Positions 38,116 to 51,400 of a DNA stretch of 64,000 nucleotides are shown piece by piece (position 1 is the stretch's first letter; each line of letters opens with the position of its first letter). Under the pieces are notes generated by a model. That model was not told the origin of the DNA, did not search any database, and saw only the letters and a program-made list of their open reading frames with translations. Where the stretch lies: positions 1 through 64,000 of the forward strand of contig JAKCPI010026179.1 in NCBI GenBank assembly GCA_023213315.1, in the 5' to 3' direction. Origin of the DNA: Euborellia annulipes (lineage: Eukaryota; Arthropoda; Insecta; Dermaptera; Anisolabididae). The position numbers and the translations under genes were made by a program.

Positions 38116-38681
38116 CTTCCAATGCATGATCACCTCCGCCTCAGCATTATATCGTTTTCAATTTTAAAGTAAATAAACAATAATTTGCATCCCTTCTTCA
38201 ATTTTTCATAATTCACAGCACCCTTGTCCTAATATTCACTTCATTATTCTATTATTAATCTAAATTTTAAATTGTAAATTTATTATTAGGCCTATATATA
38301 ATTATTGGAATTTTTATTCAAAACGCCAATCCAGGATAATTATATTGAGAAATTTTATATTCTATACGTTCATAACAAAAAAAAAAAAAAAAAAAAATTA
38401 TTTCCCAATATAAACTTTCCTTTTATTATTTTAATCAAACCCATTTTACCCGGAATTAGCTTGGAAGAGTTTTTTTAAATTTTCAGTGAGGAAAGCGAGA
38501 CATAAGCATAAATTATTCTAGAGAAATTCTATAATTCCCTTTTAATGTTTAAAAACATTTACTCATTTTATAATATATGTAGATACATATATATTTATAC
38601 ATACATATGTATATTTTTCCCCTACTTGTCTCTAATATTTACAATTGAATTTTATAAAACGATTCAAATATGTATGTGAAT

Positions 38682-38687
38682 TTTATT
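38682..38687 (-). terminator. First AATAAA poly(A) signal downstream of Myc
   Basis: On the minus strand AATAAA occurs about 185 nt past the Myc stop codon. It is the first perfect hexamer after the stop, but the whole downstream area is so AT-rich that such hexamers are common. Real 3' ends could lie much farther down, towards 36 kb. Confidence 0.25.
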
Positions 38688-38869
38688 AACCCCATGATTG
38701 ATTTAGGCCACATATTATTATTATGATTATTATTAAAAAACGAAAAGATATCTTTGGCATTTAACTATATACAATTTTTCTGTGGTTACATATATATGTA
38801 TATATTAATTATATGTAACAATACATATTTCTATATTTATATAAGTACAACAATTGTTAAATCGTGAGT

Positions 38870-39654
38870 TTACTCAGGTGGGGAACCTCTTTTTTTTGAT
38901 AAATCTTTCCGTAAGTTAGACACTTTTACTAAAAGATCATCTTGTTGTTGACGTAAACGAGACATAAGGTCCAATCTTTTGGCCTTCTCTCTAGTTAAAA
39001 ACTGGCAATAATGGGCTGCCTCTTTGAGCACGTGCACTTTTGGTACACGATGTTGTCCACTGGTTGAAGGCACTAAATTCCGTACTAGATCAACTAGATT
39101 TCGTAAATCAATACGTCGTTTACGTTCATTATCATTATGCGTATTTCGTTTCTCGCAAGAATCTGAATCTGGATCTGTTTTTCGTCTTCCTCGTTTATTT
39201 GTTTTGTTTTGTTGATGTACCACTCGATGATGATATTGGGGTTTAGCACGTTTGTTAGTATTAATGTAAGTGGTTGTAGTAGGAGTGGTGTTTGTATTTT
39301 TACGTGACTGACGTTTTCTCGTTGTTTTGGTTGGGGTTTCAGGTGTTAGATTACATAAAGGTTGATTATAGCGAGTAATACTAGCACCACTATTACAACG
39401 ACCTCTGGTAGTTCTTAGGGAACCTTGTCGGACATTGTATTTGCCATTGTTAAGGGTTGTTTCTTGTAGAGTAACAAAGGAAAAGGGATTAGATTTTGTA
39501 TTATTTTTGGTGTTTCTACCTCCCATTGCTGAAGCCATCGTCTTCTGCAAATGCCTACGGTCACTTGGGCTAGGATTATTCGGCAGACCAGAAGGCACCG
39601 TCGTGGAAGCATTCAAATTCCGAGCAGGCACATTTACGACATCGATTTCTTCTT
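38870..39654 (-). CDS. Myc: Myc exon 3: acidic motif, basic NLS region and bHLH-leucine zipper (residues 266-526)
   Basis: The exon starts after the acceptor TTTCTTGCTTACAG and encodes 261 residues before TAA. The order is: acidic Glu-Glu-Glu-Ile-Asp-Val-Val (266-272); a Ser/Thr/Asn-rich linker; basic clusters that could be nuclear localisation signals (about 378-385 and 417-425); an acidic Asp-Ser-Asp-Ser stretch that could be a CK2 target; the basic region with His438, Glu442 and Arg446, the residues that read CACGTG; helix 1 to about 460; a loop to about 471; helix 2; and a zipper with heptad residues Leu485, Arg492, Leu499, Leu506 and Leu513. The Arg in the second heptad position fits a zipper built for Max heterodimers. 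No break is seen. The frame is also open into the intron, with an ATG at 39679 just upstream of the acceptor. Confidence 0.95.
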
Positions 39655-42404
39655 CTGTAAGCAAGAAAGAAACTACCATTAGTAATCCTAATTTCTTTAA
39701 GTGAAAAACCAGTGTAAGAAATCAAGATTATTCTTATGTAAAAATTTAGAGCATTTATTGATCAGGATAATTGATGTTAGTATATAATTGTATATAAAAG
39801 AATACGGGTGACCAGAAGAATTCCAAATAGAAAAAAAATTCCTACATAAAATTTGAATATAGACCTATATGTTTAATGAATGCTAAACTAAAACTAATCT
39901 AGTTCCTTCCTATTTTGGAATCCGATAAAACAACAATTATTTTTTAAACGTCACATGGGATGACATTTAGATTAGTAAGGGGTGTGTCCAAAATCTAATA
40001 AGGTTCTCTCTCTTTCATGTTTGTAAAGAAAGAAAAGGAAATCGAGTAAAATCCGGAATGGACAGAGACGCACATTTTAGGGGAAAATATAGCAAAAAGA
40101 GCGGGAGAGAGAGTGTTGTTGAGAAAAAGACTTGGGTTGACAAGCACGTGGGCACACGTGGCGCGGTCGGGTGGTTCCTTCCTGGTGGGATCTCTCTCCT
40201 AAATCCCACCCCACCCATATAAGGGGTGTAGTAGAGTAGGTTCGCGTCAATGCGGCAAAGCGGGGGGTGGTTCCCGAGGGATGAGGACGTCGGGGGTGGA
40301 AATGTGGATCGATAGGAGCCTGCTCCCCGGATCAATGACCTGCCTGCTGGCTGCAGCCCTTCGTCGAGGGTGCTTTCCCGCGCAAACCACCCCCGCCATG
40401 CCGGCATGCAATAATAATAACAGCTCCAGGATAACTGACAGCGCAATCCCCTTTTCCTCTTAAATTCAAAATAAAGAAAATTCTATTTAATAAAATAAAA
40501 AAATTTAACAATAAAAAAAGCAACTTCAAAATTTTTGCATCTAACCAATCTTTAAAGAGAATGATATCAACTTAATAAATGTCAAACCAAAGACTTTAGA
40601 ATTTCTTAATTTTTTACCCACAGTTCCTCAGTTTTTTTTTCTTTTTATTATCCATAAATGCAATTAAGAAAATGTCAAAAAATTCCGGAGGTCTTTGAAG
40701 TTGATGAAGCGATAAATGTTTATTTAAACAAAAACCAATTATTGTTCTTTAATATTCTATTATATAACAGATAGTAATTTTTCTCTTCCGTGTTATAGAA
40801 TTTTCTTAAGTAATTTTAGAAACAAAAGCTTTTTTTTTATCAATAATAAATTCTAAAAATATCGAGATAAAAGTTCATTATTAAAATTATTTTTCGTTTT
40901 TTTAAAGTTGACACACATTTTACTTAACACGTGTGAGAAAAGATAATAATAAAAAAAAAAAAAAATACTATCAATAACACATTTAAAACGAATGTTATCA
41001 GTTGATTATATAAGACACAAAATTTTCGCAAATAACGATTAAAAAAAGTACGAGGTCATGTTGAAGAAAAATTGGTGAGAGATAATAATGAGTTGGAAAG
41101 TCGGAATTACTTCTCCTTTGATTGGAATTTTTTTAATTTCAACCGGTCCATAAATTCGGCTAATTAGACGGAAATTTTTTGATATTGGTTTTTCTTTTTT
41201 TGCGGTCCAATTAAAAAAAAAAAGAGGTCGGAGTATCCAAAAAAAAAATGCATTTTATTAATAGATAGCCTTTCTAAGATCACGATTGATCTAAACATAC
41301 AAACACACAAACGCATAAATATGCAGTGACTTTCCACACAATAATTACATTCGTATGTCGAATCAAATAAATTACTCTGAATTCTCTGATAGTGTGTGTG
41401 CGTAAAAATTCCTTTCATATGAGTGAGGCAAGGTGAAATGAATGATGAATGAAAATCAAAATTAAACGATCATTCATATATTTTTTTTTTTTTTTTTTTT
41501 ATTGTATATAAATAAGAGAGTGGAATAAATGAGTCTTTTTTATTTTATTCGGAAATTATGTGTACTCCAAAATAAATAAAATTCTTCTATTTGAGAACTT
41601 TAAAGGGTTAGCTTGTTGGCATAGGCGCCGGAACTGGGGGGGGCAAGGGTACATTGCCCCCCTGGCATCCTACAGGGGGGGGCAGAGGGGGGGCAAAATT
41701 TCTTCTTTTATTTCATTTATTATTAAAAATGATATATTTTTACTTTTGAAAAATAAAATCTTCTAAATTAAAAGAGTAAAAAATTCATTTTTTTCCAAAT
41801 TTTTTCAAAAATTTTTGAAAAATCACTACCAAATTTTTTAAAATTTTAATTTTATTAAAATTGTGATTTTATTTAAAATTTTTAAAGTTTTATAGTAGAT
41901 TTGTTTTTGTTTTATACTATTTAAACATATTAAATTATTTTAATTTTCTAAAAAAAATTTTTTGCCCCCCTCTGATTCAAATTCGTTCCGGCGCCCCTGC
42001 TTGTTGGTGCATACCTCAACCTGTTTCGGGCGGTTCTTATCGATCCGAAAAAAGAGATCTTTGATCCTTTCTCAAGTTTTTAGATAATGAAATTTAGAAA
42101 AAAATTATTAAAATTAATTAATTACTCTGTATGAATTTTCAATCGTTTTACATATACTTTCGTGTTTGAATTACAAATACACACAGTTTGTGAAATAAAA
42201 TTTTTATTAAGTAAAAAAAAAAAAAAAAAAATGAATCAAATTTAAGTAGCTTAAAAAGTAAGTTATTCTTAACAAAGTAAATGCCCTCAGGCTTCGCGTA
42301 GTTGGTAGCGCGCCTGCCTTGTATGCCAAGGTCCGAGGGTTCGGATCCCAGGAAGTCCGATCATTTTATTTAAACCATTTGGTTATCAAAAAAGATACTC
42401 GTAT

Positions 42405-42464
<60 letters not shown>

Positions 42465-45400
42465 GGGTCCAGGCATTCTTATTTAAACCATTTGGTATCC
42501 AAATCCCTCGGCCCTTGGTATACAAGGCGCGCTACCAACTACACCAAGCCCGAGGGTACGGTCATAAATGAAGAGAAGGAACCAAGATTTCGAATTCAAA
42601 CCTCTCGAGTGGAGGTTTTCTTTTATTTTTTAAACTAGTTTATGAAATTTTTCATAAATCCGTTTATGAAACTTTTAATAAATTGGTTTACTAATATAAT
42701 AATATACTTTTTTAAGCTACTTGAATTTGATTCATATTTTTTTTTTTTTTTTACTTAATATTTATTTAATATAAGTCCATTTTTTAGTATATGAACTTTT
42801 TCATATACCCGAATATAAAATTCACAAACAGTTAGTGTACTACATATTCTGAATATCCCTTGAAAATTTTTAACAGTAATTATAGAATATTAAAAATTTT
42901 TAACAGTAATTATAGAAGATTAGCTAAACTGAAATTGCAAAGTAATAAATAATCTCATCCCCAATAATAAGGGTATGTTCACTAAATTCTTGTATCCCCT
43001 TAAAATCAATCCATCCAATCTAATTATAAAATATTCAAAATAATTGGGGTAGCTTTCTGCGGAGATCAGATATCTGATTAACCCTCACAGAGCTTTGGAA
43101 CTATATCTCCTTTTCTTTTTCCAATCAAGTCTGCCCTAATTAGGGAAGACCCTGACATCTTTTTATCATAAATATTTTCAAAAACAAAACTAAAGTAGAA
43201 ATAAAAGGATAAAAACCAAGTTAAGATAACATCTACTTTAAAAAAAAGACTTTGATTTATTAAATCCCTTTAAAATAATTTGTAAAATTTTCTAGTATAA
43301 TTATATAAAATTACATCCTAGATTAATATTATTTTAAACCCCAGAGGCGTTTGTTTCTAACATTAACATATTTTAACCCTCTCATTTTTTTAACCATAAC
43401 CATCTTCTTGCGTAAAAAAAAATTTTAATTAAGAAACGATAAGATATTTTTTTTTTTTTAGTTTAACAGCCCTATAAAAAATAAGAGACGAGGGATCTCG
43501 ATGGGAAAAAGGAATATGCTTGGCATCATCTCTGGGGATACGGGATCATAACAGCCAACTTTATAGGGTAAGAGTGGAATTTAAAGATGGGGCCATCGTA
43601 TTTGGAAAAAAAAGTGATAAACTCGGGTATTTCTTCATTAATTAATAATCCCATGTTATTAAAGTCTTAGAATAATTAAACATCTATTCATGAGAAATTT
43701 CCTATTTATTTTTTCTTTGGAAATTTATTAATTATTTTCACTTTTTTAAGAATTTTAAGAGAAATTATTCTTTTTTTTTAGTTTTCAAGTATTCCTCAAA
43801 AGTAAATATTTACTTGAAATGGATTTTTATCTAATAATAACCTGCATTTGAGTACTAGCAGTATTTCCTAATATTATGAAATAAAAATTTTTTTTTACGC
43901 ATTTTATCCGACTTCCATATTTATTTAAAATAAATGGTAGTCGATATTATTTAATGAAACCTAAATCGCACTTATACTTCTGTCTATGTTCATGGGCGTA
44001 ACTAGGGGGGTGCCAGGGGTCCCCAATCCCCAGAAGGCTCATGCCCCCCTCCCCCAGAAGGCTCATGTCCCCAACCCCAGAAGGCTCGTGCCCCCCCCCC
44101 CCCCCAGAAAGTTCCTTGCCCCATGAAAAATTGAGAAAATATGGAGCTTTCCAGGCCCACCGGAGGATAGCTGGTCCCATGCCCCCCCCCCAGCCAAATT
44201 CTCTAGTTACGCCCATGATTATGTTTAATTACTAAAATTGAATGTGAATTTGTCAGAGAATTTATTAATCTTTGTTTATTATATATATTTTTTTTTTATT
44301 CCTTATAATTGAAAATCAATTAATTTGTCCTTGTATATTTCAAAATCGAAATACTAATTTATTTATTTGTAACCCAATTCGATAAAATAAACAAAGTTTT
44401 TTTTTTTTTTTTTTGAGTGAAAAAAATAAATAATTTAGGCTAAGGAAGCTAATAATCTAGGAAGCCCACCGTATATAGGGGGGAGGAAATAAATAGGACC
44501 GAGTGACCTAGAGAAGTGTTATTGTGGGGGGCGGCGGCCACGCCCGAAGTTCCGGAGGCGGCCACCATCATCGCCACTACCGCCGCGGTTGTAGTTGTAG
44601 TCGTTACTGCCGCCGGCGGCGGCGGCTGGGAGTCAAGGTCGGTGAACGACCGCCGTGGCGGCGGCAGTGGGGGTGGTAGTGGTGGCGACGGCGGCGGCGC
44701 AAGGTCGGGGCGTCGCGACGCCCTATCGATCCGAAACAACAACCCCCGGCTCGTGTGTGACGTAATCACGAGTACGCGCCCGCTTTCCCGCGCAAAAATA
44801 CCCCCACTCCGCCATGCGGCGCCCCGTTGCCCTAGGCAGGGCGGGGTCTTAGCTTTATTTATTTCGTGGAAAAATAAATAAATAAATAAAAGTCTATAAT
44901 ATTAATCATGACACGTTATTAAGTACGTAACATAATTAAATACACATTTTAAGGGCCGGTTGTATAATGTACAGTTAACTAACTGACAGCTAGTGGTAAT
45001 CTGATAGCTAATTAACTAACTTGTTAATTTATTTTAATAAAATAATTTTGCGGGAGTTAATTAAGATGTGTGCTTTAAAAATTAAAAACATCCGTGTTTC
45101 TGAAGTTGCTTAAAACTTTATGAAAAAATATACACCATCTTAGCTTTCTTATATTATTTATGTACTTTTATTTACTTGTAAGCGCATCAGTTCTCGAAAA
45201 CGGCTCAAACAATTTTTTTCAAATTTTAAATATATACTATTTCTGGTACCAATATGAAATTGCACTAGGTCTTTTTTTAGGGGGAAAATTCCGGTACTAG
45301 TACTTTACTGATGTACTTTTTTAGTTTTTCCCATTTTTCTCGAAATACCTTTTAACTATTTCGTTCAAATTTAAAATATATAATAATTGCGGTATACAAA

Positions 45401-48400
45401 ACAAATAACACTAGATCTCGTCTTTGCAAGACCTTAAATACTAGTACTTTACTGATGTACTTTTTTAGTTTTTCCCATTTTTTTCGAAATTCCTTTTAAC
45501 TATTTCTTTCAAATTTTAAATATATACTAATTGCGGTATACAAAACAAATAACTCTAGATCTCGTCTTTGCAAGACCTCGAATACTAGTACTTTACTGAT
45601 GTACTTTTTTAGTTTTTTTCCAATTTTCTCAATATCTCCTTTGACGATTTCTTTCAAATTTTAAATATATACTATTTCCGGAACCAATATGAAATTAAGC
45701 AAGGTCTTGTCTTAAAGAGACCTCGAGTACTAGTACTTTACTGATCTACTTTTTTAGTTTTCCCAAATTTTATCAAAAGAAAAAATCACCGAGCTCCATC
45801 TCGGCCATCCCGGAACTGATTTTATTATTAAAATAAATAGAAATAAAGTGAAAATAAAACTAATATTTTAATAATAAAATGATAAGATGGTATATTTTAG
45901 AATAAGATTTAGTTTCTTCATTACAATGCTAAGTCGCTTAATTAAGAAGTAGCCATTTGACTATGAATGAAGAAACCAGAGATAAAAAAAAATCCTTTGC
46001 CTACCAATTAATATAAATAAATATGGACTGAGTCTGTATGCGGATCAAAAAAAAAGTTTTTTAAGATGAGAGAATAGATATGTAAAGAAATTTCACCGAA
46101 AGACATCTTTCTTTATCTGTCAAATTAAATAGATATAAGGATATAGATAACAAATTCCAACTATAGTTTTATCTATCGTATACTGAGATTATTTAACATT
46201 CGCGAAAATATATTAGAATTTTTTTTTTTTTTTTTGATTGAATGAAAAATTCATAATTATTCTTTTTCATGTTAATTGTCTCTTTTTTCCGTTTATACAA
46301 AAAAAAAAAAACCTTAATGAAAAGCTAGAATGGTTGAGTAAATGCATATTTTACGCAAGAATTTTTTTTTCCAACCCTCTCTCATAAATAGTATATCGAT
46401 TTTGGTTTAAGAGTGGTGAGTAGTAGTGCAAGGACTGGGGTGGTGTTTAATTTGGCGCTCATTATGTGAAGCGAGTCAAAGACCATTGAGACCGACGAAA
46501 CAGACAGACACGCACACAAGAGCGCAATACAGCCGAATAATGGATTCTCTCAATGAGAGAGAGAGAGATCCTGTTTTTAAACTAAAAAAAAAGCAAGTCT
46601 CTTGAATGGCCTGAAAAAATGGCAAAAAGAGAAAGAATTTTTTTTTTTTCAATTATTCTAAATGAGGTTCTCTCTTGAAATAAAAACTTCCTGTTTTATT
46701 TTGATTTTGATTTAAAAGAGAAATTCTTTTTTATATTATCCACTTATAATTCATAAATATTATGATGCACCTCTTTTAATTATTTATTAAGTTAAAACAA
46801 AAGATGGCGGTTGCCCATTCATTTTTGAAGTAGGATAATATATAACGTAAGCAAAAACGTCAACTTTTAATATCTGAAATCAGCGTTAATTTAGCTAAAG
46901 CGTTAACATTTAGTCAATAGTGTTAAAAATAAAAATTAATATCATGTCCAGGAAGCGCCTTTAATATTTTAACGCCGTATTTAATGAATAAAAATGGCGT
47001 CTCTAACCTAAAAAGTAAGGTTATGATTTTGACAACTTTGAGATAAAAGAAACATGTTAACATCGCTGTTAAAACTTTGTTTAGAGAATTAACGCTGATG
47101 TTATTTCTTTACTTTTTAACACCCAATTTATTATGTTGAATTTTAACGCCTGTTTTTAAAGAATAAAACTGAATATTAAATTTAGATTTTTTTTTCTAAT
47201 TCGCCCGCTAATTTTACAAATGTTGAATTTGAATCTTTAAAAGATTTGTTTGACCTTTTTTTTTATCTAAATTTTTTCTAAAGTTAGAGTATTTACTTGT
47301 TTTCTTATTGATTTATCGCTGAATGTTTATTTTTAATAGGCAAATTCTTTAACGTATTAATTTAGGTGAAATTAGTTTTTTTTTTTGTGCAATCGATTAA
47401 ATACTTGCAAACAAATTAATTTGGAAAATAGTTTATTATTCCAACTTCACATTAAATAAATAATTTCACAATACTACCTAACTCCCAAAAAATATGTTCA
47501 TTTTGGTTTTTATGTAGTAATATATCTTCTAATTACTAAAATAATAGCGGTTGCCGAATTACTTTTGAAACGTATAAGTAGGAGACTATTTAATAAATTT
47601 TAAATATTTTTTTTTATTTCAGAAATTTTTTTCACCCACTAATCAATTTACACGTTTTGAGGTCCCCTGGTTTTCGCGACATGGTCTGTCTGTGTGTGTG
47701 TCTGTGAACAAAATATCTCAAGAACAAAAAGAGCTCGGAAGTTGAAATTTTATTTTTAAGTTAGGTACCCCCCCTGGGACGTGACACGAAGCTTTTGAAC
47801 AAAATTGGCCAAAATGTACTAGTACTTTACTGATGTACTTTTTCAGTTTTTTTTTTTTTTCTATATTTTCTCAAAATTCGCTCCAACGACTTTGATTAAA
47901 ATTCAAAAATCAATTATTTTTTTAGATTCTCTTTAAAAAGTATAAAAGTCATTTTGCCCTCTTTTGAAGCACACTTTACTCTTGTACTTCATAGGAGAAA
48001 TGATTGCCATGGTATCAAAATATAAATATTTTCCCATGTTTATAAATTTTATATCTTGAATTTTAATAAATCAGCGGAAACTAAATATATCTCGACACAA
48101 AAAAACGTGACAAGCACTGAACACAACTCTTCGGTAAGTTGTGTTCTGTGCTTTTCACACCAGATTTTATAAAAATTTGCTTAGAAATCTCAAATTAACT
48201 AACTTTTTGTTGTTATACTGTAAAATACAGTATATTAATACTGTATTTATTTTCACCCTTTTATATTACATACTGAAAAGTCAATAAATAATTTAATTTT
48301 TCAACTAACATGTTAATTTTTGACATTAATTACACTTTATTCTATGATGTTAAGTTCATTAAACGCTTATTATATTATTACGATGGGAAAAATTATTAAA

Positions 48401-51400
48401 TTTATTTAGTAGAGGAAATGATAGACCTGTGATTTTAATTACCTAAACAAGAGCCTAAAATATTGTGAAGTAAATAAATGAAATAATATTCAAAAGTTGG
48501 TCGAAATTTATTTTCAAAAAAGCAACACCCTAATAGGATTTGCTTTATGATTTTTTACTTTTTTTTTTTTTTTAATAAAAGACTTTCGGAATCACACGTG
48601 CGGATATTTTTTCCCGTACCGGACGAAAGGGTTGGTCGCTTGTCTGTCATCTTAGTTGTCGATGAATTCAAACAAAAAAAAAAAAAAAAAACCAGACATA
48701 CCAGATCCTAAAAAATTCTCTTTCACTATTTCGAGTTTTACATAAAAGGGAGGGAACGTGATCACCAGCGAGCAACTTGGATTGGTGAAAAGAAAAAAAG
48801 GGGTTTTCTCTATATGATTTCCTGCTCGTTCTAGACAGTATTGTCTTGGGAGTGAAGGTATTGTCTGCCTACCACAATCCAATGGGTATTTAACTGTAGG
48901 ACTTCCGATCTTCCCCTTTATTCACACGAAGGGATGAAAAAAAAGGCAAAGGCTCGTGCCGATGAATGAACCTTTATCTATCAAACACAATTTAATCGAA
49001 ATAAATAATTCCTCGAAAAAAACAGGAAGGAAATAGACCTATTTAGAAAAAACTTATTTTGTCAGAAAAATTGCATGTAACATGTAAAAATCAAAACAAC
49101 AACGTGAATATATAAATTGCGTGTTAATAATTCAACCAATAATTCAAAAAAAAAAAAGTTCAATTTTAACGTTAAAAGAAGAAATTCAATAGAGTTAGGG
49201 GTAACAATACTGTGAATACATAATTAGCATGACTGGCACCGGTTACTTTTTTTTTATGTGTGTGAATAAAAGAGGGGTTGTTTGTGCGAAGAAAAGACCA
49301 CTTCGGACACGAAAAGTAATTTTCTCTTCTATCATCATTAACGGTAAATAAATTTGATCGAAAAATTTGCAATTTTTCATTCAATCTAGAATCATTTGAC
49401 CTATTTTTTTTATTATCTTTTATTTATCAGTATGGATGGCTAGGCGCCGCCACTCAGACTTTTTTTTTTTTAACACCTACACACAAGAAATTACATCGCC
49501 ACCTCACCACTATTGACCTTATCTCCCCCTCTGCTGATTGTATCACATTTTTGCCTCTTATCTCTCTTGCGTTATGCAATTGAAGACTTTTTTTTTACGC
49601 GCGTGGATTCTTATCAAAACGCCAACAAGACACAAACACACGCACAATCGAACCTAGAACAAGTCACCTATTCTAAATAACTGCATACATACCAGGGCTA
49701 GGCACATGCATGCTTATATAAGCGCGTTGGAATTTATATACTGGAGAGGAAATCACTTGCCAACGCGTCGACAGGTATTTTATTTCACATGACCAAAAAA
49801 TATTTTTATTTATAAAATAGTAGTATTAATGCAATGCTTTTTTTTAGAGATCCAATTTGATGATTAAAATAATTTTCAAACAATCTTCCTACTTGGGAAT
49901 GATCCAGATTTTCGTCAGAATAGTCTAGACGTCGCGTCGTCTTGTCACAGGGTTTATTTTCTATTCGATCAGAATTCCAAATCAAATATTCATTTATTTT
50001 CTTTTCCCGCGATCAAACTTAATTTTATAGTCTTATTTTCAACCTGCTATAAAACGATTAAGACCAATTTGGAAAAGATGACGCTAATGATGGTTGGAAT
50101 CTCGTTTAGAAGCCGAAGTCTAAATAAATCTAAGAGTTCAGGAAAAGAAAACCGCCCCGGACGAGTGATCGTTTGCTAATAATAGCATGCGTCAGTGACA
50201 AAGGCACGCGTGCATCGGGATCTCGGGACCCTCGCGTGGCGCCGCATGATAAAAATAGTCCCGAGGGAAAAAAAGCCTTTCTGAAAAGAACAAGTCGATG
50301 ACACAACTGTTGATATTTTGGTTGCGCTTCCTCCTCCCCAGGATCGTACTCGAATTGCATTCCGGGCTAAATTGGAAAAACTCCCTCCCCCTCTCTCTCC
50401 GTTGTTTGATTCCAAAAACACAATATTTAACCTAGTTTTTATTTCTTGGATGACTAATACAAAGTCCAAAATTAAGGGTGAATAGGAAATATTCCAAAAC
50501 CTAGTTTTTAAATGACTAAGAAAAAGAGGAAGGACTAAAATAAACCACAATCATTAATCTTAAAATATCATTTATCACCTCAGATGACAACAGTAACGGA
50601 GTACAAGGTCCTGTGTTAGAATCAGGATTTTTAATTTTAATAAATATTTAGTATTTTAAAATGCGGAAGTACCTAAATAAAATAGAAAAATCTAATTTTT
50701 TCCTGGATGATTTAGTTAGTTAATTAGAGGGGAAGGTATCTGCATACCTTTTGTATTAATCAAGGATATATTGAAAACTCTTTTCCGGTTTGATTCTAAA
50801 ACCTAATTTTCTCTCATGACTAATCATTAGTAATCACCAATTGGAAAATGGTGAAGGGGCTAAAATAAATCAAAGGGGGTAAATTCCTCGATTAAGGTGA
50901 TTAGTCGAAGGGATAAGCAATCATATCAATCCTGAACAAAAGACTTGGTATTTCAGTGGTTTATTTGTAAAAATTACGTTTCGGCGACATTTCTGTGCCC
51001 TTCCTCAGGTATAAGGTTCAGATCACAAAGAATCTGCTTCTGTGACAATCCAATGATGAAAAAGACTTGGTATTTCAGTGGTTTATTTGTAAAAATTACG
51101 TTTCGGCCACGTTTCTGTGCCCTTCCTCAGGTACAATCAAGTTTCAGATCACAAAGAATCTGCTTCTGTGACAATTCAATCTGAACGTCATAGATGTACA
51201 ATTCATTGTTAAGATGGAGTGTGCATGAGGAAGACCATAGAATGAGTTACCGAAACGTAAAGTTCTTTTTTTAAAAGCTTAAGTATCAATCCTGGTTTGA
51301 AGATAATCATATTTGTGATGCCTTCTCCTGAGGAAGAAAATGCTTACCCATCTTAGTATACTCTCATGAAAGTTACTTCTCAGTGTAAACACAACAAATC

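Larger units (their letters stand above)
33814..38681. other. Very AT-rich region downstream of Myc
   Basis: Contains TA and other AT microsatellites, a GA-rich tract near 35758-35815, poly(T) runs and one hAT element (37862-38115). Fewer recognisable transposons than elsewhere. The part nearest Myc may include its 3' UTR. No other gene is seen. Confidence 0.5.

Noticed and set aside
38901..39704. Plus-strand and other-frame ORFs over Myc exon 3
   Set aside because: Shadows of the bHLHZip coding frame.
40015..40446. 143-aa minus-strand frame in the GC-rich intron island
   Set aside because: Compositionally driven; contains no domain, overlaps clustered binding sites, and is not joined to Myc exons by splice signals.
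44449..44881. Overlapping open frames on both strands (106 and 121 aa)
   Set aside because: Low-complexity Gly/Thr/Ala/Pro readings caused by GGC/ACC triplet runs; no start context, splice signals or domain.
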